A DNA stretch of 64,000 nucleotides. It comes from Streptomyces odontomachi (lineage in GTDB: Bacteria > Actinomycetota > Actinomycetes > Streptomycetales > Streptomycetaceae). Positions 24,915 through 31,917 of this stretch are shown in pieces (positions within the stretch are counted from its first letter, which is position 1; the number at the start of each line of letters is the position of its first letter). The translations under genes and the position numbers were made by a program. Below the pieces are notes generated by a model. That model made no database searches and had not been told where the DNA came from. It saw nothing but the letters and a program-made list of their open reading frames with translations. The stretch is taken from contig NZ_JAMJWG010000016.1 in assembly GCF_024435355.1 (NCBI RefSeq), positions 209,727 through 273,726 of the forward strand. Direction: 5' to 3'.

Positions 24915-25703
24915 TTAGGCATTTCTCCACGCATCGAGGAATCGCTTGCGATCTTCTTCTGTTTCCTGCAGTCGTCGGTTAGCAAGCAGGACATGCCAGG
25001 CAGTGGTCTCGGCGTCACGTAGCCACAGCTTTCCGAGGTATCGGCCGCCCGCTGCGAACGTGTTACGCTCCAGCGCTCCGCCGATCACTTCTGCTACTGC
25101 ATCCCGCTGCTGGCCATCGAGCTCTTCTAGGAAGGCAAGCACGCGACCGGCAATGCCTGCTTCGTTCCCGTTAATCAGGTAGTCGAAGAATGGGCCACCC
25201 GCATTGGCCGGATCAATATTCAGCGAGGCGTCACCTCCCGTATTACCCAGAGAATTCCAAAAATCATGCCCTTCTGGAGTTCCTGGCAGAGGGAGCGCGG
25301 CAAAAAGATCGACCAGATGACCGTTGGCCGCTTGGTTGTACGAGACGTCGCAGGCTGCCGCAGCGGCGATGTTCGCAACCTGCTCGGTGTTCAGCCCTCC
25401 GTCCTCTGGCCAGTCCAATGGAGTGTTGAACCGCTGGGTGACGTGCTGGGTCAGTTCATCATCGTTGTCTAGATGTCGCTGGACGATCACAAGTTCCCCC
25501 AGTTCAGCGCCGGACGGTGCACAAGCCAGCTGCTCCGTCTGCCAGTGTGCCCAACTACGCGGCGATTCGCTTGAATTTCTGGAGAACGTCCGGAAACAGC
25601 CGGTAGCCTCTTCGGGACGACGAAGTCGTGTCAGAACCGTGGCAGATCTTGCAGGGGAGACGCGGGGAGCGGCGAGACCAAGCCACTGGCTGGTAAGTGT
25701 CAT
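24915..25703 (-). CDS. Hypothetical protein, N-terminus uncertain
   Basis: A 262-residue frame. From about residue 65 the sequence is convincingly protein-like and acidic (AELGELVIVQRHLDNDDELT ... WPEDGGLNTEQVANIAAAAA ... GGRYLGKLWLRDAETTAWHV). The first 65 residues are rich in Ser, Arg and Trp and may be a shadow or a damaged start; no good ribosome-binding site precedes ATG 25703. No membrane segment or known domain is visible. It may belong with the 24451 gene, 101 bp downstream on the same strand. Confidence 0.55.
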   Translation of the reverse strand: MTLTSQWLGLAAPRVSPARSATVLTRLRRPEEATGCFRTFSRNSSESPRSWAHWQTEQLACAPSGAELGELVIVQRHLDNDDELTQHVTQRFNTPLDWPEDGGLNTEQVANIAAAAACDVSYNQAANGHLVDLFAALPLPGTPEGHDFWNSLGNTGGDASLNIDPANAGGPFFDYLINGNEAGIAGRVLAFLEELDGQQRDAVAEVIGGALERNTFAAGGRYLGKLWLRDAETTAWHVLLANRRLQETEEDRKRFLDAWRNA

Positions 25704-25847
25704 GGTCGCTGCGTCACAGATCAGTCAAATCCCCCATGGACAATCCAAGATTCCCAAGCTGACGGCTCATGGGAGCCCAGCCATGTATGCCCGAACCCGC
25801 ACTGCCCCGATAGCCTGCCGTCGTAATCCTTCGCACTTGGAGGCTTC

Positions 25848-26393
25848 ATGACAGCAGCCGCTCTCGTCAGTCCCGATCGGCTGTGGTCCGCGACAGAGGC
25901 CTTGGCACGTCCCAGTCCCGTTCCAGCGGTGGCCGGCGTCTACGGGTGGCACTTCGAGCAGGCACCTCACTCGGACCTGGCTGCCGGGCATCTGCTCTAC
26001 GTCGGCATAGCTCCGCGCTATATGGCGAACCGGACCAGCACGCAGAACCTGAGGAAGCGTGTGCGGTACCACTACCGGGGCAACGCGGCCGGCTCGACCC
26101 TGCGGCTCACGCTCGGCTGCCTGCTCGGGCTCGAACTGCGCCGTGTGGGCAGCGGCAAGCGCATGACCTTCGGCAAAACAGGCGAAGCCGCCCTCAGCCA
26201 GTGGATGGCAGAAAACGCACGAGTGTGCTGGATCGAGCATGGCGAGCCCTGGGTCCTGGAGTCAGAGCTCATCTCTCAACTCGATCTGCCGCTGAACCTT
26301 GACCAGAACCGCCACAACGCGTTCCACAGCCGCCTCAAGAGCCTGCGGGCCGAAGCTCGCCAGCGGGCCCGAGAGTTGCCCATCAGCGCGTAG
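25848..26393 (+). CDS. GIY-YIG nuclease-like protein
   Basis: A 181-residue protein at the right end of the element. The N-terminal half fits the GIY-YIG fold: AGVYGWHF near residue 28 and HLLYVGIAP near 47 correspond to the GIY and YIG strands, RKRVRYHYRGN near 70 supplies the conserved arginine, and WVLESELISQL near 140 a candidate catalytic glutamate. The family cuts DNA in homing, repair or restriction. Placement beside attR in an AICE suggests cargo, defence-related or selfish. Full-length for a single-domain member. Confidence 0.75.
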   Translation: MTAAALVSPDRLWSATEALARPSPVPAVAGVYGWHFEQAPHSDLAAGHLLYVGIAPRYMANRTSTQNLRKRVRYHYRGNAAGSTLRLTLGCLLGLELRRVGSGKRMTFGKTGEAALSQWMAENARVCWIEHGEPWVLESELISQLDLPLNLDQNRHNAFHSRLKSLRAEARQRARELPISA

Positions 26394-26576
26394 GCCGAGG
26401 GACCGCCCCACAGGGCGATCGGACTACACGGATGCCGCTCCCCCACCCGGCCCGGCTCGAACGGGCTGGTCCCCTCCACAATGGGCCGGCGCCTGGGGGA
26501 AGCAGCCGCCGACCGACGCGGGCCGCGTCAACCATAGGCGCAATGGCAGGTTGTCCGTGAGCGCTGGAGAGCTGCG

Positions 26577-26599
26577 GTACAGCAGCGAAGTACAGCAAC
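26577..26599. repeat. Right arm-type site (candidate integrase binding)
   Basis: Matches the left site at 9647-9669 in 21 of 23 positions and the same orientation, with two GTACAGCA words 13 bp apart. It lies 83 bp inside attR in a gene-free 290-bp end. Confidence 0.65.
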
Positions 26600-26681
26600 C
26601 TCTGCAACCGCAGACAACGGCCAGTGTCCCTCGATGGCCGACTGACCAGCGCGCCGGACCTCAATGACCACTCAGCCGAGA

Positions 26682-26725
26682 GTTCGGGACGAAGAGGTCG
26701 TGGGTTCAAATCCCGCCACCCCGAC
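26682..26725 (+). repeat. attR core repeat
   Basis: 44 bp identical to 9554-9597. It holds only the anticodon loop and T-arm half of tRNA-Pro and lacks the acceptor and D arms, so it is not a tRNA gene. It marks the right boundary of the element. Confidence 0.95.
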
Positions 26726-26746
26726 AGCTGAAGATGTAGGTCAGGT

Positions 26747-26830
26747 CAGGCCCGGTTTCCAGGGATTGGAAACCGGGCCTGCTGTGTTGACCGGATGTTC
26801 TGGGGAGTGGATCATGGAATCCACTCCCCA
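26747..26830 (+). terminator. Two strong hairpins after attR
   Basis: A 14-bp perfect stem CAGGCCCGGTTTCC (26747-26760) with complement 26768-26781, then an 11-bp perfect stem TGGGGAGTGGA (26801-26811) with complement 26820-26830. The first is probably the original terminator of tRNA-Pro before the element separated them; the second may end the leftward efflux gene transcript. Confidence 0.75.
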
Positions 26831-26947
26831 GACCGCTCCTCAGACCGCTCCTCGCCTCTCGTAGCGGTCGAGGCTTCGTGCCGGGTGTGACGTGGGACTA
26901 GCGACGACTTCGGTGTCCCTCGGTGGTCTAGGGGGCGTTCGGATGTG

Positions 26948-28126
26948 TCACTGGGGCGCCTCGGTGTTCTGGCCGGCGGTGATCACGGTGCGGTGAGGGA
27001 ACGCGATGAGCAGTGCGGCCGCGACCAGGAGGCCGCTTGCCCACAGGGGTCCGAGGTCGCCGACCGAGGTGTTGAGCGTGGCCGCGGCGACGAGTGGGCC
27101 GACGGCGGCGCCGGCGTTGAGTGCGGCGGTCGCGTAGGAGCCGGCCATGGTGGGGGCTGCTGCCGCCTCGTAGAGCACCCGCGTGATGAGCGTGCTGCCC
27201 AGAGCGAACGACAGGGCCCCTTGCACGAATACCAGGGCAAGCAGAGCAACCGGCTGGTAGGCCATCACGGCCAGGGCCAGCCAGCCGGTGAGTAGCAGCG
27301 GACCGCCGACTGCGAGGACCAGGCCGGGGCGCTGGTCGGACAGCCGGCCGGCGACGGTGACGCCGATCAAGGAACCGGCGCCGAAGAGCACCAGAACCAC
27401 GGAGATCCACAGTTCGCCCAGCCCGGCGGTGTCGGTTATGACGGGGGCGAGGAAGGTGAAGCTTGCGAAGGTCGCCGCGTTCACCAGTGCTCCGAGCAGC
27501 ATGGCCAGGAGCAGTCGCGGGGTCCTGAGCTGCGCGAGCTCCGCTCGTAGGCTCGGCGAGTCGCTCTCGTCCGTCTTCGTCCTACCCGCCGGGATTCCGG
27601 TGAGGATGCCGATCGCCGCGGGCAGGCAGAGGGTGGCGACTGCCCAGAACGTGGCCCGCCAGCCGAGGAGCGTGCCGAGTACTGCACCCCCGGGGACCCC
27701 GACGATCGTGGCCACCGTGGTGCCTGACAGCAGCACGGCCAGCGCCTGTCCCTTCTTGTCGGGCAGGACCAGCGCGACGGCGGTCGTCAGAGCTACGGCG
27801 AGGAATCCGGCGTTCGCGAGCGCCGCGACCACCCGCGTCGCGAACAGGATCGGGAAGCTTGAAGTGGCAGCGCCCACGGTGTGCGCTGTCAGGAACACCA
27901 GGACGAACCCAAGCAGGCTCGAACGTCCAGGCCGGTTACGGGCGAGTACTGCCATGAGCGGGGCACCGACGATCATGCCGATCGCGAAGGCCGATGTGAG
28001 GGTGCCGGTCGTCCCGACGGTGACGTCGAGGTCTGCGGCGATGTCCGGCAAGAGGCCGGCGAGCATGAACTCCGAGGTACCCATGGCGAAGACCGCCATG
28101 GCAAGCAGATACAGCGGGAGAGGCAT
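26948..28126 (-). CDS. cmx: Chloramphenicol-type MFS efflux transporter (Cmx/CmlR family)
   Basis: A 392-residue, 12-helix major facilitator from ATG 28126, with GGAG nine bases upstream. MPLPLYLLAMAVFAMGTSEF MLAGLLPDIA and ARNRPGRSSLLGF (the DHA1 loop motif) are hallmarks of Cmx/CmrA/CmlR exporters. Streptomyces relatives confer chloramphenicol efflux and may be controlled by attenuation; an in-frame upstream ATG (MTFSCFSSPRSHS) could be a leader reading into the gene, which I note without proof. It lies just outside the AICE. The function is well supported by family; resistance in this strain is inferred. Confidence 0.88.
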   Translation of the reverse strand: MPLPLYLLAMAVFAMGTSEFMLAGLLPDIAADLDVTVGTTGTLTSAFAIGMIVGAPLMAVLARNRPGRSSLLGFVLVFLTAHTVGAATSSFPILFATRVVAALANAGFLAVALTTAVALVLPDKKGQALAVLLSGTTVATIVGVPGGAVLGTLLGWRATFWAVATLCLPAAIGILTGIPAGRTKTDESDSPSLRAELAQLRTPRLLLAMLLGALVNAATFASFTFLAPVITDTAGLGELWISVVLVLFGAGSLIGVTVAGRLSDQRPGLVLAVGGPLLLTGWLALAVMAYQPVALLALVFVQGALSFALGSTLITRVLYEAAAAPTMAGSYATAALNAGAAVGPLVAAATLNTSVGDLGPLWASGLLVAAALLIAFPHRTVITAGQNTEAPQ

Positions 28127-28987
28127 CGAGTGGCTCCGGGGTGAGGAGAAGCACGAGAAGGTCATCTCGTCACCGCGGCCAACCCCTGGGGCACACTCGT
28201 CCGACCGCGCCACGCGTCGCGACGGCGGGGCTACGAGCTCAGTGGTTCAGGGGGCTGACGGCGTGACCGAAAGCCCCCGCCCTGTCCGACTCAGGACTCG
28301 ACATGGCCCGCACGCTACCCGAAATCGTCGCGGAGCTTGTCGGTCCTCGGAACCGAGCCGCTCGCTCGGCGGACGTGTAGCGGTCACTCGGCGGACTTGT
28401 CCGGTATCTCAGCGTTGGCCATGAGGATGGGTAGGGGTCACGAACCGCCCCGGCGATGCCAGGTGGGTCGTCTGCGGTCGCGCGCCAGCCCGGCACAGGT
28501 CAGAGGCCCTCGCTTGATCGCGAATGGGCCTCTGAGTGTCCCTGAACTTCAATAGATACCTGAGTAGATACCTGAGTAGGCGACTAGCAACGTGACGCGA
28601 CTACGCCGTTACGCAAAGCGGTGACACAAGCCGTGACACAAGCCGTGACATAAAACAGTCCCCGGAGTCCTCACCGTTGCCGTCTACCTCAGTCGTCGCT
28701 GAAGCTACGGTAGCGAGGGGCTTCGGGGGCCTGGCCAGACCCTGCGAGGATCTCTTGCCAATGGACGTCTCCACTGGCGGTGCGATTCTCCGGTTTTCTG
28801 GTCTAATGTCCAGTATGCACGCAATATGGCTCATGTCAAGAGGTGCGGGGAGGTGCGGGGAGTCCGTTTGCCATGGAGGGGTTTCCGGACGGCTACGGAG
28901 TGTAGCGATGTGCGCAACGGCGCCGTCCTCCGACCCCGGGCATCCGGGCCGCCCGCGCGCCCCTTCACCAACGCCTAGCGCCCTGTC
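28127..28987. other. Gene-free stretch with scar of another element
   Basis: About 860 bp without a supported gene. It should contain the efflux gene promoter near 28130-28330. The part 28500-28655 resembles the inside end of an AICE (see the repeat entry). The frame 28601-29683 on the minus strand is a shadow. Confidence 0.5.
28500..28651. repeat. AICE-end-like hairpin and tandem 12-bp repeats
   Basis: TCAGAGGCCC ... GGGCCTCTGA (28500-28535) is a hairpin with the same outer sequence and GATCGCGA core as the one at 9603-9640 after tRNA-Pro. Two TAGATACCTGAG units follow in tandem (28553-28576), where the AICE has its arm-type sites, then GTGACACAAGCC twice plus a partial copy (28621-28651). 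No integrase gene remains. Probably the remnant of a second integrated element. Confidence 0.6.
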
Positions 28988-29617
28988 ATGAACGCAACGG
29001 CTGTCACCATCGCCCTGGCCTTCGTCAGCTATCTCGCGACCTACTTCAACAGCGTGCGGCTGTCGCAGCGGCAGGAACGGCTGTCGCGGGTGAACCGTCA
29101 GCTCAGCGACTTCTATGGGCCCCTTTTCGCGCTCGTGGAAGCCAACACCCGTATTTTCGACACGTTTATGGAGCGCACCGCGACGCGCCCTGATGGGCGA
29201 TCTCCCTTTGCTGCCGGTGGAGAGCAGCCGACGAATGCAGAGCTGGCGGAGTGGCGGCTGTGGCTGAGTACGGTGTTCCTGCCGAATATCAGAGCCATGC
29301 GCGACATCGTCGTCACCAAGGCGGATCTCCTTGCCGAGTCGCAGGTACCGCAGGTCCTGCTTGAATTGAGTGCACACGTTTCGGGGTACGAAATCGCGGA
29401 GGCGAAGTGGGAGCGCGGGGACTACGCGCCGCAGCACCACCTCTCGGGTGTGCCCTACCCCAGCGAGGGGCTTGCGCGGTACGCGCGGCAGTCGTTCATC
29501 CGGCTCAAGCAGGAGCAAGGTCGGCTCTTGGGCCGCCGCGGGCGCCGTGTCGCCCAGCCCGTGGACGACGCTGCCGGTTCGGTCCGTTGGCGTCGCGTCG
29601 GGCCGCAGGCCGAGTGA
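28988..29617 (+). CDS. Membrane-anchored protein of unknown function
   Basis: A 209-residue protein. The first about 20 residues (AVTIALAFVSYLATYFNSVR) form one membrane helix, followed by a basic helical segment (RLSRVNRQLSDFYGPLFALV) and a helical cytoplasmic domain. The RQLSDFYGPL-x-ALVEANTRIF pattern recurs in single-helix bacterial proteins of unknown role. The C-terminal 30 residues are arginine-rich. Start ATG 28988 matches the hydrophobic N-terminus. It stands alone between the element scar and a convergent MFS gene. Confidence 0.75.
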   Translation: MNATAVTIALAFVSYLATYFNSVRLSQRQERLSRVNRQLSDFYGPLFALVEANTRIFDTFMERTATRPDGRSPFAAGGEQPTNAELAEWRLWLSTVFLPNIRAMRDIVVTKADLLAESQVPQVLLELSAHVSGYEIAEAKWERGDYAPQHHLSGVPYPSEGLARYARQSFIRLKQEQGRLLGRRGRRVAQPVDDAAGSVRWRRVGPQAE

Positions 29618-29675
29618 AGGCGGCGTGCGCTGGGCGGTCGGCCCACCCCCGGTGACGGTGCCCACCGTCATGTAG

Positions 29676-31034
29676 TCAGTCACCGAGCCGGATCGGCATT
29701 ACCGTGCGCAGGAACGGCACCAGCGTTGCCGCCGTGGCCACCGTGAAGACGGCGAACGCCGCCCGCAGGCCGGCCAGTTCGCCGATCAGGCCCATCAGTG
29801 CGGCGCCGATCGGCATCGCTCCCCAGCTGAACAGGCGGGACGCGGCGCTGAACCGGCCGAGCATCTCGTCCGGCACCAGACGCTGGCTGAGGGTGCGGGA
29901 GTTCACCGTCCACAGCGTGCCGCCCATTCCGCCGAGGAACGCGCCCGCCGCCACCGCCCATGTCTGCGCGGTCAGTGCCGGCAGCGCGACCATCGCCGCG
30001 GTGCCCAGCAGATCGGCGAACATCGCCCAGCCGATGCCGAGCAGCCGGTTTACGGTGGTCACGGTGAGGGCCCCGACGAGCCCTCCGACGCCGAGTGCGC
30101 TGAGCACCAGGCCGTACTCCCCGGCGCCAAGGCCCATCTCCGTCTTCGCGTACAGCGGGATCAGGGCGAGCCAGCCGCCCCAGACGCCGCAGAGCACGGT
30201 CAGGATCAGCGCGAGCGTGCGTAGCAGGTGGTGCTGCCACAGGTAGCGGACGCCCTCTGCGATCCGGGCGTTGACGGAGGCGGGAGCGGCGGCGCCGTGG
30301 TCGGCGCGGAAGCGTCCGGAGAGCAGCAGCAGGGTGAGGGCCGCCACGGCGTACGCGGCCCAGGTCGCCCCGAGTGCCAGGCCCGTACCGGCGGCCATCA
30401 GCAGGCCGCCGACGAACGGACCGGCGAACTCCTGGCACACCGTCTCGGCACCGGAGACCCAGGCGTTGGCCCGATCCCGCGCCGCGGGTGGGACGGCGGC
30501 CGGGACGATGGCGGAGCCGGCCGTTCCGGCGATCACGTCGGCCACGCCGAGGACCGCGCCGGCGGCGAACACCGGGAGCAGGGAGAGGCTGCCGGTGACG
30601 GCGGTGGTCGTGAGCCAGCCCATCGCGGCAAGCCGCATGGCGTTCGCGGCCCAGAGCAGGTGGCGCCGGTCGAGGCGGTCGACCAGGACGCCCACATGCA
30701 GGGCGATCAACAACCAGGGGGCGGTGAGGGTCAGCGAGACGGCCGTGACCTGTGCGGGGGAACTGCTGAGTTGGGCGGCGAGCAGCGGCAGGGCCATCTT
30801 CAGCACGCCGTCGGCAAGGTTGGTGGCGGCGGTGAAACCCACCAGCACGACGGTGTTGCTCCGCCCCGGCCTGGTCGGTGGGTGGTCTGGCCTGTTCGGT
30901 GGGTGGTCTGGCCTGGTCGGTGGGTGGCCTCGCCTCGTCGGCTGGCGGCCCGGCCTCGTCGGTGGGCGGTCTGGCCTCGTCGGTGGGCGGTCTGGTCGGG
31001 TCTCCTGTCGCTGTGCGGGCTCTGCTGTCGTCAT
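29676..31034 (-). CDS. MFS transporter with repeat-rich N-terminal extension
   Basis: A 12-helix MFS_3 (EntS-like) permease of about 452 residues. The transport core starts near SNTVVLVGFTAATNLADGVL and ends TVATAATLVPFLRTVMPIRL. Before it lie about 60 residues of RP-rich repeats (RPDRPPTRPDRPPTR), encoded by tandem repeats around GGTGGGTGGTCTGG at 30880-31010. Such a cytosolic tail is not normal for the family and looks like recent repeat expansion. ATG 31034 or 31082 may start it. The substrate is unknown. It is divergent from the CGNR regulator, which may control it. Confidence 0.85.
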   Translation of the reverse strand: MTTAEPAQRQETRPDRPPTRPDRPPTRPGRQPTRRGHPPTRPDHPPNRPDHPPTRPGRSNTVVLVGFTAATNLADGVLKMALPLLAAQLSSSPAQVTAVSLTLTAPWLLIALHVGVLVDRLDRRHLLWAANAMRLAAMGWLTTTAVTGSLSLLPVFAAGAVLGVADVIAGTAGSAIVPAAVPPAARDRANAWVSGAETVCQEFAGPFVGGLLMAAGTGLALGATWAAYAVAALTLLLLSGRFRADHGAAAPASVNARIAEGVRYLWQHHLLRTLALILTVLCGVWGGWLALIPLYAKTEMGLGAGEYGLVLSALGVGGLVGALTVTTVNRLLGIGWAMFADLLGTAAMVALPALTAQTWAVAAGAFLGGMGGTLWTVNSRTLSQRLVPDEMLGRFSAASRLFSWGAMPIGAALMGLIGELAGLRAAFAVFTVATAATLVPFLRTVMPIRLGD

Positions 31035-31107
31035 CTTTATCCCCATCCCCATCCCTGGCCCCGTCCCCGTCCCTGTCTTCATCCCCGTCCCCGTTCATCT
31101 AACCGCC

Positions 31108-31130
31108 TATCCATTTTGGCGGTGAGGTGA
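31108..31130. promoter_or_regulatory. Inverted repeat between MFS and CGNR genes
   Basis: ACCGCC and GGCGGT face each other across a 10-base AT-richer spacer (TATCCATTTT) in the 197-bp divergent gap. It is a candidate operator or promoter element for the MFS/CGNR pair. Confidence 0.4.
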
Positions 31131-31231
31131 GCGTGGCACGGTGACCTGCCTCGCCGCAACCGGCAAAGCAGATAGCCGGTAGAGTGTGGAAGTGGCCCCC
31201 TGAGATGGGCGACGGATCGGAGGTGGGGCGG

Positions 31232-31780
31232 ATGCTCGAACAGCCTGCCGCGGCGGCACTGGTGGAGGCGTTCGCCAACACGGTCGACGTCGAGGAGGAC
31301 AGCGACGAGATCGCCACCCCGAAGGGGCTCGCCGTCTGGCTGCACGACCGCGGACTGCGACCGGCCCGAAACGCGGTGCCGACCGCCGCCCATGCCGCCT
31401 ATCTGGTCCTGCGCGCAGGTATCCGCGAGCAGCTCGGGGCGCATGTCGGCGACACCCCCGACGAGGGTCTGGTGGCGGCCGCGGACAAGGTGCTGGCCGA
31501 GCATCCCGTCCTGGTCACCGCCGACGGGACGCTGGTCACGGCACCCGGCCTGCCGGCCGAGCGGGAGCCGCTGGTGCGCCTCGCCATCGCCTGGAGCGAG
31601 CTGACGACGACCGGCGACGCGGTGCGGCTCAAGCGGTGCGCGGAGCACACCTGCGGATGGGTGTTCTGGGACGTGTCGAAGAACCGCAGCCGCCGCTGGT
31701 GCTCGATGAAGGTGTGCGGCAACCGCAACAAGTCCCGTGCGTACGCGGCCCGTACCCGTACGCGGACCTCGGCTGGGTAG
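31232..31780 (+). CDS. CGNR zinc-finger regulator (ABATE domain)
   Basis: A 182-residue protein. GGAGG eight bases upstream makes ATG 31232 the best start, though ATG 31205 is in frame. The N-terminal ABATE-type stress domain (AFANTVDVEEDSDEIATPKG) is followed by the C-terminal zinc finger RCAEHTCGWVFWDVSKNRSR RWCSMKVCGNRNKSRAY, with C, C and the CGNR motif. Such proteins are thought to be transcription regulators. Its divergent neighbour is the MFS transporter. A run of five or more TGCGTC hexamers lies downstream near 31875. Confidence 0.88.
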   Translation: MLEQPAAAALVEAFANTVDVEEDSDEIATPKGLAVWLHDRGLRPARNAVPTAAHAAYLVLRAGIREQLGAHVGDTPDEGLVAAADKVLAEHPVLVTADGTLVTAPGLPAEREPLVRLAIAWSELTTTGDAVRLKRCAEHTCGWVFWDVSKNRSRRWCSMKVCGNRNKSRAYAARTRTRTSAG

Positions 31781-31870
31781 ACCACCCGCGCCTCACCGCA
31801 CCGTCACTGCCGCTACCGTCACTGCTGCTCCCGTCGCTGCTGCTCCCGCGCCCGCCCGCTGCCACCGCCC

Positions 31871-31910
<40 letters not shown>

Positions 31911-31917
31911 CGGAGGA

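Larger units (their letters stand above)
9554..26725. mobile_element. Integrative element of AICE (pSAM2-like) type in tRNA-Pro
   Basis: A 17.2-kb element bounded by 44-bp identical direct repeats, the left one being the 3' part of tRNA-Pro. The gene set is diagnostic of an actinomycete integrative and conjugative element: integrase next to attL, Xis, RepSA-like replication initiator, small spread proteins, DUF2637 protein, FtsK/TraB-like translocase and a KorSA-like GntR repressor, as in pSAM2. A second regulator module and a cargo arm with an AIPR-family gene extend it to the right. The integrase reading frame is broken, so autonomous excision is doubtful unless the frame is restored. Other parts look intact. 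Confidence 0.93.

Noticed and set aside
26682..26725. Second tRNA-Pro gene
   Set aside because: Only the 3' half is present; it is the attR copy.
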